This document shows, piece after piece, positions 37,101 to 47,245 of a DNA stretch of 51,907 bases. Each line of letters opens with the position of its first letter. Position 1 is the first letter of the stretch. Source of the stretch: an uncultured Clostridium sp. (GTDB lineage: Bacteria; Bacillota; Clostridia; TANB77; CAG-508). The notes under the pieces were generated by a model. The model ran no database searches. It was not told the origin of the DNA and saw only the letters and a list, made by a program, of their open reading frames with translations. The stretch lies in assembly GCA_946497775.1 (NCBI GenBank), contig CAMMLS010000005.1, forward strand, positions 1-51,907, read 5' to 3'. A program made the position numbers and the translations under genes.

Positions 37101-40100
37101 TGATGCTACAAAATCACTATCTATATTAGGAAACATTTTCGGATCAAGCAATGGAGACTTCCAAAAAGTTACAAGACTTTCTAAACTTGTTTCTGAAAAC
37201 GAAAAAGTAAGAGAACTTGCAACGGTAATAGAAACAGCAATAGAAATTTACAAAAACACAAATGATAATTTGGGAGTAGAATTACTAAATTTATTAAATG
37301 AAACAACAATAATATACAATAATGTAGACTACTCAAAAGTAATGGACAGTATAAATCAAACAATAAATAATTGCGAATACAAAATACCAGTATTTGCACT
37401 TCTTTCTCAAATGGGAGAAGGAGAATTAACAAATGAAAAAATGGGTACTTATTTGCAAACAAATTATTCTTGGCTAGATGAAGATAAACGTGGACTAGTT
37501 ATGAATACTGTAAAAGCAATAGTAAGTACATTAAACAACACAGGAGATTTAGGTAATGCAATATCACAAATAATACAAAAAGCATATAAAATGTACGAAA
37601 GACAAGTTACAATGTCTGAACTAATAAAAACAATTGTAGATTATTCAGGGGATGAAGAATTACAAAATGAGTACAGAACATTTGAAAGTACAATGCAAAT
37701 AAACCAAGCAGTATCTACAATTAACTCAGATAGTTTATTAACACCAGCAGAAAAATATAGATATATTCAAGAAGAACAAATAAAAATATTTAAAGCAACA
37801 AGTGTTGCCGCAAAAGAACTAGATAATGGAAAAGACTTAATAGATGCAATAGAAAGAGCATATTCTGAATCTAGCAATATAGAAGTACAAATACTAACTA
37901 AATTCCAAACACTTGTAAAAGATTTAACAGAAACAGATATTACAAATTTAACAGCAAGTTTAGTTAAATCACAAGATGTTGAAAATACATTAGATATAAT
38001 AAACACAGAACTTGCAAGAAATAATCTAAAAGGAGAGAGCGAAAAAGCTCAAACATTTATAGACATATTAGAAGCCAATGCCTCACTATACGATAGAACA
38101 GCATATGCAGAATACAACTCAGATTTTAATATAACAAAAGTAGAAAGACCATCAGACTTATATTACATGGGAGATGATGAAATAGACCTAACAATGACAA
38201 TTGCAGGTGTAGTATGGAAAGATGGACATAGTGGACTTCAAAACGATTATGATGGTGTAAGAACAGCAAATACAAATGGAGATATAGAGACAGGTATTGA
38301 AGGTGTAGAAGTACGTTTAAGAAGAGTAGACAATGGACAAATAGGTAGAATGAGACAAAACAACAAATGGGTAGAAGCAATAACATATACAGATGATGGA
38401 GGATACTACCACTTTGAAGAAGTAGAATCTGCAAAATACTATGTAGAATTCGTGTATGATGGACATAAATATATGCCTACAACAAGCCTATCTAATGGTG
38501 AAACAAGAGAATCAATTGCAACATATAAACAAACACCAGACCAAGAGGTATTTGATAATAACTCAAAGGCGGCAGAAGTGGAAAGTGATAGAATAGCATT
38601 TAATGATAAATTCCATACAATAAATGGAGATACAGCATATACAAAAGACGGACAACCACTTACTGTAAATGGAAATGTTGTAAACTTAGAATATGAACAA
38701 AAAGATGGTACATCTAGTTTAATTACACTAGATAACGCAGGACATGTACTTCCACAATACGCAATGGTAGCAAGTTCTCAAACACTTGGAATAACATACC
38801 CAATAGATACATCTGTAACATTAGATAATGAAACAACAGAAAGTTTAACAAGTGCATATGGACAACAAGATGTAATATCTAATGAATACATTAAAACAGG
38901 AGAATATATGTACCATGTGAACCTAGGACTAGTTGAAAGAACAAAACTAGATTTAGCATTAACACAAGACGTATATAATGTAACAACAACAGTTAATGAA
39001 AAACAAGAAGATTACATTTATAACCAAAGAGGAAGCTTATCTATATTTGATGCTAAACTTAAAAATACAGATGCATACAAAGGAATAAATTACACAAGAG
39101 AATTATATAATGCAGATTATCAATTAAGATTAGAAGATTATCAGTCAAACTCTTTAAATAGATTAGACAGAAATGGAAATGATAAATCATCAGAAATAGA
39201 AAAGATTAAAGAACTAAAAGAAATAGAATACTCAAAAGGTGGACTAGAACAAAGAGCATTTGTAACATATAAAATAACACTTAAAAACCAATCATTGCTA
39301 CAAAGTGCAACAATAAACGAATTAACAGACTATTTCGACCCAAGTTATAATTTAGTAACAGAAGATACATATCAAGAAATACAAAATGCAGAAGGAATAG
39401 TAGAAAACAAGCTCGTAGCAAAACAATCTTATTTTATAGTTCAATCAGACAATAGTGCAACAGAATACAAACTTCTATGGGAAGAAACAGGCATGTCAAA
39501 TGGACTAAAAACAATGAATACAGTACAAACAGATGGAATTGGACTAGAAGATGTAATTATGAATGCACAAGATGAAATTTATGTATTTGTAACATTTGAA
39601 GTTGCAAAAGATGAAAATAGAGCTATTTCACTTGGTAAAAAAGAAAACATAGTAGAAATTTCAAGCTACACATCATTAGAAATTGGAACAACTTCAAAAG
39701 AACATTCAATAGGACTTATAGATAAAGATTCAGCACCAGATAGTATAAGTGTAGGTCAAACAAATACATATGAAGACGATACAGATGCGGCACCAATAAT
39801 AGACTTTAAGTTATATAGTACAGACCTAAGAAATATAAATGGTTATGTATGGAATGATGATAGAGATGTTACACTATCAACAGGACAAGTAGTAGGAAAT
39901 GGTGTAAGAGAAGAAGATGAAGAATTAATAAATGGCGTAAGAGTTCAATTAGTAGAAGTAATTACAGATCCAGCAACAGGTGCAGAATATGAATATGTAT
40001 GGAAAGAAATGTATACAGGCGAAGATAATTACAGACATATAGGAAGCTCTGGAAGCTTAGCTAATACAGAACGTGGACAAACAATAAGCACAGGAAGTGT

Positions 40101-41811
40101 AATTTCAGATACTAATTTAGGTGCAGTACAAAAAGGTGAATACAAATTCCATGACTTCATAGCAGGTAACTTTATAGTAAGATTTATATATGGAGATACA
40201 TACAGAACATATCTTGCAGCAGGCAGTGAAAACTCAGAAGGAGAAGGGCTAAATGAAGCTTCATATAATGGACATGACTATAAATCAACTGCATATTTGA
40301 AAGGAAATAACCTATATGCAAAATGGTATGATTTAAGTGGATTTGATAAAGAAGATAAACTATATTCAGATGCAAAAGATGATACAACAAGAAGAAATGT
40401 AGTAATAGATTATGCATCAACACTTCAAAACGACAAAGCAGAAATACTAGCATCATTTGATGATAGAGATGATAAATTCTATTACGAAAGACAGCTTCAC
40501 CAAACAGCAAGAGATAATACTTGGATGTTTGCAGACACAGCAAAAATAAATATGAATGTAGAATATAACAAAACAGAAGCAAATGGACTTCAAACTCAAA
40601 ACTACAAAATAAAGAATATGGACTTAGGACTAGAAAAAAGACCAGAAACAAAAATTGAGCTTACAAAAGAAATAACAGATATAAAAATAACACTAGCAAG
40701 TGGAAATACAATAATTAATACAGCAGCAGGTATGACTCAAAATGTAAACTGGATAGACAATAAAAAAGATAAAGTAGAAGGACATGAATATAAAAGAGAT
40801 ACACTTCGCTATGAATACAGACAAGGTAGAATACATATTTACATGGACGAAGAAGTAATGCAAGGTGCAACAATTCAAGTAACATTTAAAATTACAGTAA
40901 CAAATAATAGTGAAATAGACTACACAGGACAAAACGGAAACTTAGGATATGCATATTTTACAGGACAAGTATCATCATCTGATAAAATTGTAACAACAAC
41001 AGTGGATAAAATTATAGACTATGTGGATAACAGCTTGACATTTAGAAAAGTAGATAGCCCAGAATGGAGCCTAATAGAAACAATGAGAGAATTTACAACA
41101 ACATCAGAAGGATCACAGGTAGAAATAGAAAGAATGGACTATGGAACATACATAGAAACTATGATGGAAAGATATGGAGAAGACTATGTAGCAGAACACC
41201 TAAGAGAATTTGAAGCACAATATCAAGTTTACAAAGAAACAGGAAGATTAGAAGGAATAGGAAATATTGGCGGAAACACATCTAATAATGTTGATGAAGA
41301 AGAAAATACAGTTGGAAACCATTTAAGCAACTATAATGTAATTCAAAACATGAAAAACAGAGAAAATGGTATAGCATACTTAAATGAAGACTTACAAATT
41401 GTTAAAACCAAATCTGCCCAAACAAAAGAAGAACCAATTACACAAGTAATTGTAACAAAAGCACTAGAAGATGTAGAACTAAAGCCAGGTGAGAGTGCAA
41501 GTGTAGACTTAGTACTTTCAAAAACATTATCACCAGAGGATGAAGATGACACATTAAACTATGGTAACCTAGCAGAAATTCTACAATATTCAAATACTGT
41601 TGGTAGAAGAGATATGGATGCAGTGCCAGGAAATCAACAGCCAGATGAAGATCCATATGAATATGATACAGACTATACAGAAAGAATAATTATAACACCA
41701 CCAACAGGTGCAAACAGAGCCTTATTTATAGTATTACCACTAACAATATTAGCAATATTAGGAGGAGGAATTATACTAATTAAGAAAAAGGTAATAAACA
41801 AAAGATTTTAA
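34150..41811 (+). CDS. Very large surface protein with SdrD-B-like domains and TPPTG sorting-like tail (second gene of a pair)
   Basis: The 2553-residue product is among the largest here. A signal peptide (about 1-26) is followed by an unusual helical, coiled-coil-like region (about 40-480, many Glu/Asp/Lys heptads). A folded region includes FVVGPFKVDYIKS (about 705-717) and matches the protein at 47246. A second helical region lies at about 900-1330. SdrD-B-like domains start near 1347 (TIAGVVWKDGHSG) and 1894 (INGYVWNDDRDV). The C-terminus has ITPPTGANR at about 2515, then a transmembrane helix and a KKKVINKRF tail. This arrangement, P-x-T-G plus helix plus basic tail, resembles a sortase signal. 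AAGGAGGTG lies 6 bases upstream of ATG 34150, within the previous gene. No in-frame CGG occurs in 7.6 kb, although nine CGG triplets are out of frame. Confidence 0.87.
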   Translation: MIKKKWGIAVISAILIFILSTPIMAATIMGGEDEDDGTSNIIDTTTDNDFVDNAHATLEAKIKEEIKTQLIGIGQNAYIDISSEVYNNQNAILNEIKSAWAQSTNQQISEDNLYDIYYRYSDSVSEYGNKKVDAWINNYYDAYVEVITDKVVEYIDGNESEITNGVATILYTSTENLKEEMTAYVSETRTTLDSVMRKMLPKYSTSIVGWESKAAEAIMLEADIGIKDVADKVLTEAYGWENELLNDAFDQINSYITDVSNEFVDMAINELKGYFGADLSLDIEQIIIDYMLEEILGSFNTTWGTIESIINGKVTNVSPDELQRIEEDLKQTYEEAKALIEQDVEKTGKDFTDNVIQAADEKFSNFGKEFAQHVSNITGEIAASFAMQYYVELQDKIYEITENLGKIGQSVIDAITYQVGDWLYENISTNVSTLIMNSFFGGNGEFNLTDFDITWESFGAQVLLNWLSSNEEINEILNIFIEGYGGVTSGYHTFERYVGRTYNFIIKGGVLIPTTSSASANATAIAGALASVSIGDVGAFGQAEAGMGYHSLQFNPLGDTQTICNYYRLIIEGPTPKPIPSTPLMNRPGIIALETTSYTEPRWWPSGSAVWSVSDPRYADTEYIVNEMVNNQGGDSYVQRAFSLSTLALEVGNGNPFSPSLLSKELWTEAQKYRLFRAECTARLGYYNGISDETEDATSRYMEDIGAFVVGPFKVDYIKSTIQQPHREKVHFGFMEDMEVYYRDANGEEQKLSDGSWMILFEENSEFDFSSERYLDDYQLPYPNEEFYIMIMQDMNSEVTSISKIEMKFKEMVTVLRGQKLNMQTTQMVNINLPPTVVPMGPHHPPKYIWNTKRINMTRITSNMGFSVLFTSKQYVSHTYEIKLSKKDPKTPAYETADYVTSGSIVSSEVEEDGVIYGSEINSSLYNSLSKLVENTESNKSDYNSSGSTFDESLNKISNIYTSADGDTKYISAVNSILKAIAENDATKSLSILGNIFGSSNGDFQKVTRLSKLVSENEKVRELATVIETAIEIYKNTNDNLGVELLNLLNETTIIYNNVDYSKVMDSINQTINNCEYKIPVFALLSQMGEGELTNEKMGTYLQTNYSWLDEDKRGLVMNTVKAIVSTLNNTGDLGNAISQIIQKAYKMYERQVTMSELIKTIVDYSGDEELQNEYRTFESTMQINQAVSTINSDSLLTPAEKYRYIQEEQIKIFKATSVAAKELDNGKDLIDAIERAYSESSNIEVQILTKFQTLVKDLTETDITNLTASLVKSQDVENTLDIINTELARNNLKGESEKAQTFIDILEANASLYDRTAYAEYNSDFNITKVERPSDLYYMGDDEIDLTMTIAGVVWKDGHSGLQNDYDGVRTANTNGDIETGIEGVEVRLRRVDNGQIGRMRQNNKWVEAITYTDDGGYYHFEEVESAKYYVEFVYDGHKYMPTTSLSNGETRESIATYKQTPDQEVFDNNSKAAEVESDRIAFNDKFHTINGDTAYTKDGQPLTVNGNVVNLEYEQKDGTSSLITLDNAGHVLPQYAMVASSQTLGITYPIDTSVTLDNETTESLTSAYGQQDVISNEYIKTGEYMYHVNLGLVERTKLDLALTQDVYNVTTTVNEKQEDYIYNQRGSLSIFDAKLKNTDAYKGINYTRELYNADYQLRLEDYQSNSLNRLDRNGNDKSSEIEKIKELKEIEYSKGGLEQRAFVTYKITLKNQSLLQSATINELTDYFDPSYNLVTEDTYQEIQNAEGIVENKLVAKQSYFIVQSDNSATEYKLLWEETGMSNGLKTMNTVQTDGIGLEDVIMNAQDEIYVFVTFEVAKDENRAISLGKKENIVEISSYTSLEIGTTSKEHSIGLIDKDSAPDSISVGQTNTYEDDTDAAPIIDFKLYSTDLRNINGYVWNDDRDVTLSTGQVVGNGVREEDEELINGVRVQLVEVITDPATGAEYEYVWKEMYTGEDNYRHIGSSGSLANTERGQTISTGSVISDTNLGAVQKGEYKFHDFIAGNFIVRFIYGDTYRTYLAAGSENSEGEGLNEASYNGHDYKSTAYLKGNNLYAKWYDLSGFDKEDKLYSDAKDDTTRRNVVIDYASTLQNDKAEILASFDDRDDKFYYERQLHQTARDNTWMFADTAKINMNVEYNKTEANGLQTQNYKIKNMDLGLEKRPETKIELTKEITDIKITLASGNTIINTAAGMTQNVNWIDNKKDKVEGHEYKRDTLRYEYRQGRIHIYMDEEVMQGATIQVTFKITVTNNSEIDYTGQNGNLGYAYFTGQVSSSDKIVTTTVDKIIDYVDNSLTFRKVDSPEWSLIETMREFTTTSEGSQVEIERMDYGTYIETMMERYGEDYVAEHLREFEAQYQVYKETGRLEGIGNIGGNTSNNVDEEENTVGNHLSNYNVIQNMKNRENGIAYLNEDLQIVKTKSAQTKEEPITQVIVTKALEDVELKPGESASVDLVLSKTLSPEDEDDTLNYGNLAEILQYSNTVGRRDMDAVPGNQQPDEDPYEYDTDYTERIIITPPTGANRALFIVLPLTILAILGGGIILIKKKVINKRF

Positions 41812-41833
41812 ATAAAATAACAAAAGAAAAAAA

Positions 41834-41857
41834 GGACTTCTGGGGACAAAAAAGTCC
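41834..41857 (+). terminator. Terminator-like hairpin after the 28886/34150 operon
   Basis: GGACTT (41834-41839) pairs with AAGTCC (41852-41857). It is the first of two consecutive hairpins in the 213-bp gap; lacking a T run of its own, it may work with the next one. Confidence 0.45.
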
Positions 41858-41862
41858 CTAGA

Positions 41863-41910
41863 AAGTCATATATATGTGTATTTAATTTTAAATACATATA
41901 TATATGACTT
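41863..41910. terminator. Long AT-rich hairpin, probable terminator
   Basis: AAGTCATATATATGTGTATTT and its near-exact complement AAATACATATATATATGACTT flank a short AT loop, giving a stem of about 21 bp with one mismatch or bulge. It lies between the two giant surface-protein operons. Confidence 0.6.
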
Positions 41911-41948
41911 AAAATTCCATAAAATAACATATTTTTTGAAAAAAACCA

Positions 41949-41984
41949 TTGAAAAAGTTGACATAAGAATGTATAATATATAAT
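41949..41984 (+). promoter_or_regulatory. Sigma-A promoter(s) of the 42025/47246 operon
   Basis: TTGAAA (41949-41954) and a perfect TATAAT (41972-41977) are 17 bp apart. A second overlapping pair, TTGACA (41958-41963) and TATAAT (41979-41984), has a short 15-bp spacer. GGGGAGG then lies 8 bases before the ATG. Confidence 0.65.
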
Positions 41985-42024
41985 AGGTTACAATGCCAGT
42001 ATTGTTTTTGGGGAGGAATAAAAA

Positions 42025-45000
42025 ATGCAGGAAAAAACAAAAAAAATATCACTGCTAAATAAGTTCATAATTGTAATGCTAGTAATAAGCTTAACAATGA
42101 CAAATTTTCTAATAGTAGGAGAAAATTTAGTGACATATGCAGCAGATGCACTATTAGATAATCAAACAGAAGCAACAATTAACAAAAATGTTAAATTTGA
42201 TACTTATTTTGAATCAGATAATGGAAATACACATTATCTAATTAGTGATGTAAATAGTTCAAATTCAAACATGAAAGTAAAACTAAATGTAGCAGCCCGG
42301 ATATTTAAAAGATGCTAAAATAGAAATTCAAAATGCAAATTACAGTATAAACAACATAATAGATTCATTAGGAAAAGTGCAATCTGCATCTGAAAGCCAA
42401 ATTAATTTAAGGCAAATAAACCCAGGAGAAAACATAGAACTTATATTTGAAATAGGAACAAAAACAATAGACAATATGGATTTAGCAAATGTAAGTAAAG
42501 ATAGCAAAGTAATTCTAAAAGCAATATATGTAGATGAAGAAGGAAATGAAATAAACATAGAAAAAGAAATTGCTATTAATATTTCTTGGACAGGTACATT
42601 TGAAAATGAAGTAAGTATGGAACTTGCAAAATATACAAATTTTGTTCAAAATGGAGAGGAAAAAGTATTACTTCAAGTTTTGACTAAATCTGGTTTAAAA
42701 GATACACAAAACAAATTACCTATAAAAGAGAACAATATAGAAGTTTTAGTTCCAACCCTTGCAGGAGCTAAACCAGAGCAAGTCATAGTATTAGCAAAAA
42801 ACACAATGGCAACAAATGGTAAAGAAGAAGGACAAGCCATTTTGCCAGATGAAAATGTAGTTAAAGATTTAGAAAACGGTTTAATAAAAATAAAATTAGA
42901 AAATAAAGAAGAAAACGGAAAAGTTTGGGCAGGTAAAGGAAACGACGAAATATTATTAACATTTATATATAACAAAAAAGACTTAACAGAAGAGATTAAA
43001 ACAATTGCTTCAAAAGCAATTTCTGAAATGACTATATATAGTGGAAATGGAATAAGTACTGTAAAAAATGAAATTACATCAGAATTTGATTTAAGCTCTT
43101 TAAAAGGTAGCATAATTTCACTTGGCTTAGACACAAATATAAGTGAAATAAGCAAAGGTAAAATGTATGCAAATTCTATAATACAAAACAAACAATATGA
43201 AACAATATTAGAAACAAAGTCATTAGTGGAAATATCATATAAAGATATAGTTTCAGAAATAAAAATAGATGATGTAGATACATATTTTACAGATGAAAAT
43301 GCAAATAAATATTTATTAGGTGGAAATATTTATTATAAATCAAGCAAAATAAGTAAAGAAAATTTTGAAAAAATATTAGGACAAGATGGAGAAATAAAAG
43401 TATTAGATGAAAATGGAAATGTAGTAACATTAATAAATAGTTCGTTGCAAGCAGATGAAAATGGAGACTATATAGTAGAATATGCTTCTAAATATGCAAA
43501 ATTATCTTTTGTAACAACAAAACCAGTAAAAGAAGGCGAATTATGCATTACAAATACAAGAGCAATTTCACCAGAACTTGTATCTAGCAAAGAACAAATA
43601 ACTGAGTTTAAAAATATTACTACACAAATTAAAGTAGATGTAAAAGAAAATGATAGCTATATTACATTAGAAAATAAAGAAATATCTATTCCACTTACAG
43701 AAACAGTAACATCTGCAAATATTTCTTTAAGTACAAATACATTATCAACAATTGTAAATAATGAAGATGTAGAAATAAAACTAGAATTAAATAATGCAGT
43801 AGAATCATCAGATTTATATATTGGTGGAACATTTAAAATAGAATTCCCAGAATATATAGAAGATGTTACAGTTAAAAATTATAACATATTATATTCAGAA
43901 GGATTGAACATAAAAGAAATAATAAAACAAATTGAAAATGGGAAAGTAGTTTTATATGTAACATTAGAAGGTGTACAATCTCAATTTAGTACAGGTACAG
44001 TAACAAATGGAACTAATATTATATTAGGAACAGATATAAAAACAAAATTACTTACACCTGCATCTGAAAATGTAATAAAACTATATTACCAAAACAGCAA
44101 TGCAGTAGCATATAGCCAAATAGATGAGGCAACACAAATGGGATATAACGAAGTAAAAATAAGCTTTGTATCACCAGCTGGAATGCTTGCTGTAAATAAA
44201 ATTTCAGAATATGAAGAAACAGGTAAAAGCATAATATCTGTAAATCAAGGTACCGTAGTAGATAAAATAAAAATGGATTCAGAAGCAATAGATGCAAAAA
44301 TGGATTTAATGTTAATTAACAATACAGGTAATGTATGTAATTCACTAAAAGTATTAGGAAGAATTCCATTTGAAGGAAATAAAAAAGTAGGAACAGATGA
44401 AGATTTAAAAACAACAGTAGACACGAACATGATTCAAGGAATAAGCTTGGACGAAAACTTAGCACAAAATGCAAAAATATATTACTCAGAAAATGGTGAA
44501 GCAAGTGATGACTTATCAGATGCAAATAATGGATGGACAGAAAGCCCAGCAGATTTTAGCAAAGTAAAATCTTACTTAGTAGTATTTGAAAACTATGAAT
44601 TTAAACAAGGCGAAGTAATTAATATGTCATATAACTTCAAGGTTCCAGAAATGATTGACCTAAACAATTTCTTATATGGAAGCTTTGGAGCATCATATGA
44701 AAAAACATCTGAATTTGGAACACAAGAAGAAACAGCAGTAGCAGACGTTGTTGGTTTAACAACAGGAACAGGACCAGTTATGGAAATAAACCAAACAGTT
44801 TCAGTTGGGGAAGATGGAATAATTAGAGAAGGGCAAATAGTTAAATATACATTCTCTATAAAAAATGCAGGTAACACAGACATAGAGAACTTAAAAGTAA
44901 AATATCTATTACCAGACTATTCAGTTTATGGAGAATATGTAGAGCCAGGTTCAATGGGACCACAAGAAAGTGTATTTATGGAAATAGAAACACAAGTAGA

Positions 45001-47233
45001 TGAAGAAACAGGCAAAAACTATACAGAATTTGACATAGGAACAGTTGCACCAGGAGAAACAGTTAAAAAAGAACTTTTAGTTAAATTTAATGAATTACCT
45101 TCAATTGCAGATTACTATGCAAATGAAGAAGGATTCTTCTATGATGAAACATCTGGTAAATACTATATTTTAGTACAAAATCCAGATGGAACATACACAG
45201 AAACAGAAGTAACATCAGTTCCAGATGTATACGCAGTAAGTACACTAAAAATAACAGCAACAGATTTAGAATTAAAAACAGTTGAAGGAAAACCAAACAA
45301 AGTAGAAAAAGTTGTATTACTTACAGAGGAAAAATCTAGTCAAGCTGAAAATATTGCTTTAAAAGAAAATGAAGAATTAACATATACAATATCTATAAAA
45401 AATAATACAGATAAAGTTTTAGAAGAAGTTGTATTAGAAAAAATACTACCAGAAGGACTAAACTTTACAAAAATATATTCAGAAGAATATGATGAGCAAG
45501 AAGAAATTTATAAACCAGGAATTGAAGGAACATATGATGAAGGAACAAGAAAATCTAGTATTACAATACCAGAATTACAAGCAGGAGATATGATAGATGT
45601 AAAAGTAGAAACAACAACAGCAAGCTTAGGACAAGATGAATATAGTAAAACAATTACATCATCATCAACCGTATATGCAAAAGATGTAAGTAAACATACA
45701 ACAACAGAAGTTAGCAATTTAGTCGCAAAACCAAAACTTACAGTAGAACAAACAGATTCAGCAAATGGAGAATATGTTTCAGAAAGAGAAGAAGTTACAT
45801 TTACACTAACAGTTAAAAATGAAGGCCAAATTTCAACAGAAAAAATGAAAATATCAAGCCAAATTAGTGAATACTTTATTCCAACAAATATAAATTATGG
45901 TATAAATGACGAAGAAAAAACAAATATATCAGCTGGAAGTAATAATATTTTAATAGAAACAACATTAGAGCCAGGAGAAACATTAACACTAAATGTAACT
46001 GTAAATGCAGCAGATTTACCAAATGATTTGCAAGAAGTTACAGTAGAAAATGTATTTACATTAACAGGAGATTTAATAGGTGAAATACAATCAAATAAAA
46101 TAATAAAAACAATAGAACAATCACCAGAACCAAATGACCCAGGAGATAACAATCCAAGCGATCCAGATGAACCAACAGATCCAGATGAACCTACAATACC
46201 AGAAATAAAAACATATAAAATAAAAGGTACAGCATGGTTGGATGAAAACTCAAATGGTGCAAGAGATACAAATGAAAAATTATTTTCTGGAATTAGAGTT
46301 ATCCTATTAAATGCAAAAACAGGAGACATAATAGTAGATAGAACAACTGGAAAGGCAAAAGAAACTACAACACTAGAAAATGGTACATATGAATTTGATA
46401 ATTTAGTTCAAGGTGAATATATAGTAGTATTCTACCATGATAGTGCAGTATATGGATTAACAGAATACGCAAAATCAGGTGTAGATAGTACTTTAAACTC
46501 AGATGTTATTTTAACCAAAATAATGGATAACGGAGAAGAAAAAACAGCTGCTGTAACAAACACTATTGTAATAGAAGAAAAGAGTATATCTAATATAGAT
46601 ATAGGTTTAGTAACAAATAAAAAGGCAGACTTAAAATTAGACAAGTATGTAAGTTTAATTACAGTTCAAAATAAAGATGGGGTTAAAACATATAACTATA
46701 CAGATACAACACTTGCAAAAGTAGAAATATCTGCAAAAAGAATGGCAGGTTCAGTAGTAATTGTTGAATACATAATGGTTGTTACAAACGAAGGAAATAT
46801 GCCAATGTATGTAAGAAACATTGTAGACTATATGCCAAAAGATATGAAGTTTAATTCAGACTTAAACCCTAACTGGTATGCAGGAAACGATGGTAATTTA
46901 TATAATAATGAATTAGTAGATACTGTAATTAATCCAGGAGAAAGCAAAAACGTAAAATTAATACTAACCAAAACAATGACAGAAAATAATGTTGGATTAT
47001 CAAACAACAGAGCAGAATTATATGAAACATATAATGAACTAGGAATAGCAGATATAGATTCGGTGCCAGCAAATCAAGCAGAAGGTGAAGATGATATGGG
47101 AACAGCCAATGTATTTGTAACAGTAAAAACTGGTGAAGAAGTAACTTATATTTGTACAATACTAGTTGCACTTGTAATATTTGTAACAGGCGTATACTTT
47201 ATAAAAAGAAAAACATCTAGATATTATAACTAG
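42025..47233 (+). CDS. Giant surface protein with DUF11 repeats and SdrD-B-like domain, frameshifted at CGG (first gene of a pair)
   Basis: ATG 42025 has GGGGAGG 8 bases upstream. The first 91 codons hold the signal peptide (about 15-38, ending TYAA) and KNVKFDTYFESDNGNTHY. CGG (42298-42300) then interrupts; the zero frame ends at TAA five codons later. Skipping the C gives AAGYLKDAKIEIQN and an uninterrupted frame to 47233, 1735 residues in total, the size of its paralogues (1676 and 1755). Both paralogues have an uninterrupted GGA codon in the matching block: NQGYLKD at 6299 and KEGYLKN at 29174. Further on are DUF11-like domains from about 918, a Pro/Asp linker (SDPDEPTDPDEPTIPE), an SdrD-B-like domain at about 1395 (IKGTAWLDENSNGARD), and a C-terminal TVKTGEE plus helix. 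Without the shift only a 96-residue secreted fragment would be made. Confidence 0.92.
42298..42300 (+). other. CGG recoding site 6 (surface protein codon 92)
   Basis: GCC-CGG-ATA-TTT-AAA-AGA-TGC-TAA versus GCC-(C)-GGA-TAT-TTA-AAA. Intact paralogues read GGA-TAT-TTA-AAA at 6299 and 29174, so the extra base is exactly the C before GGA. Confidence 0.95.
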
Positions 47234-47245
47234 GGGAGGTGAAAG

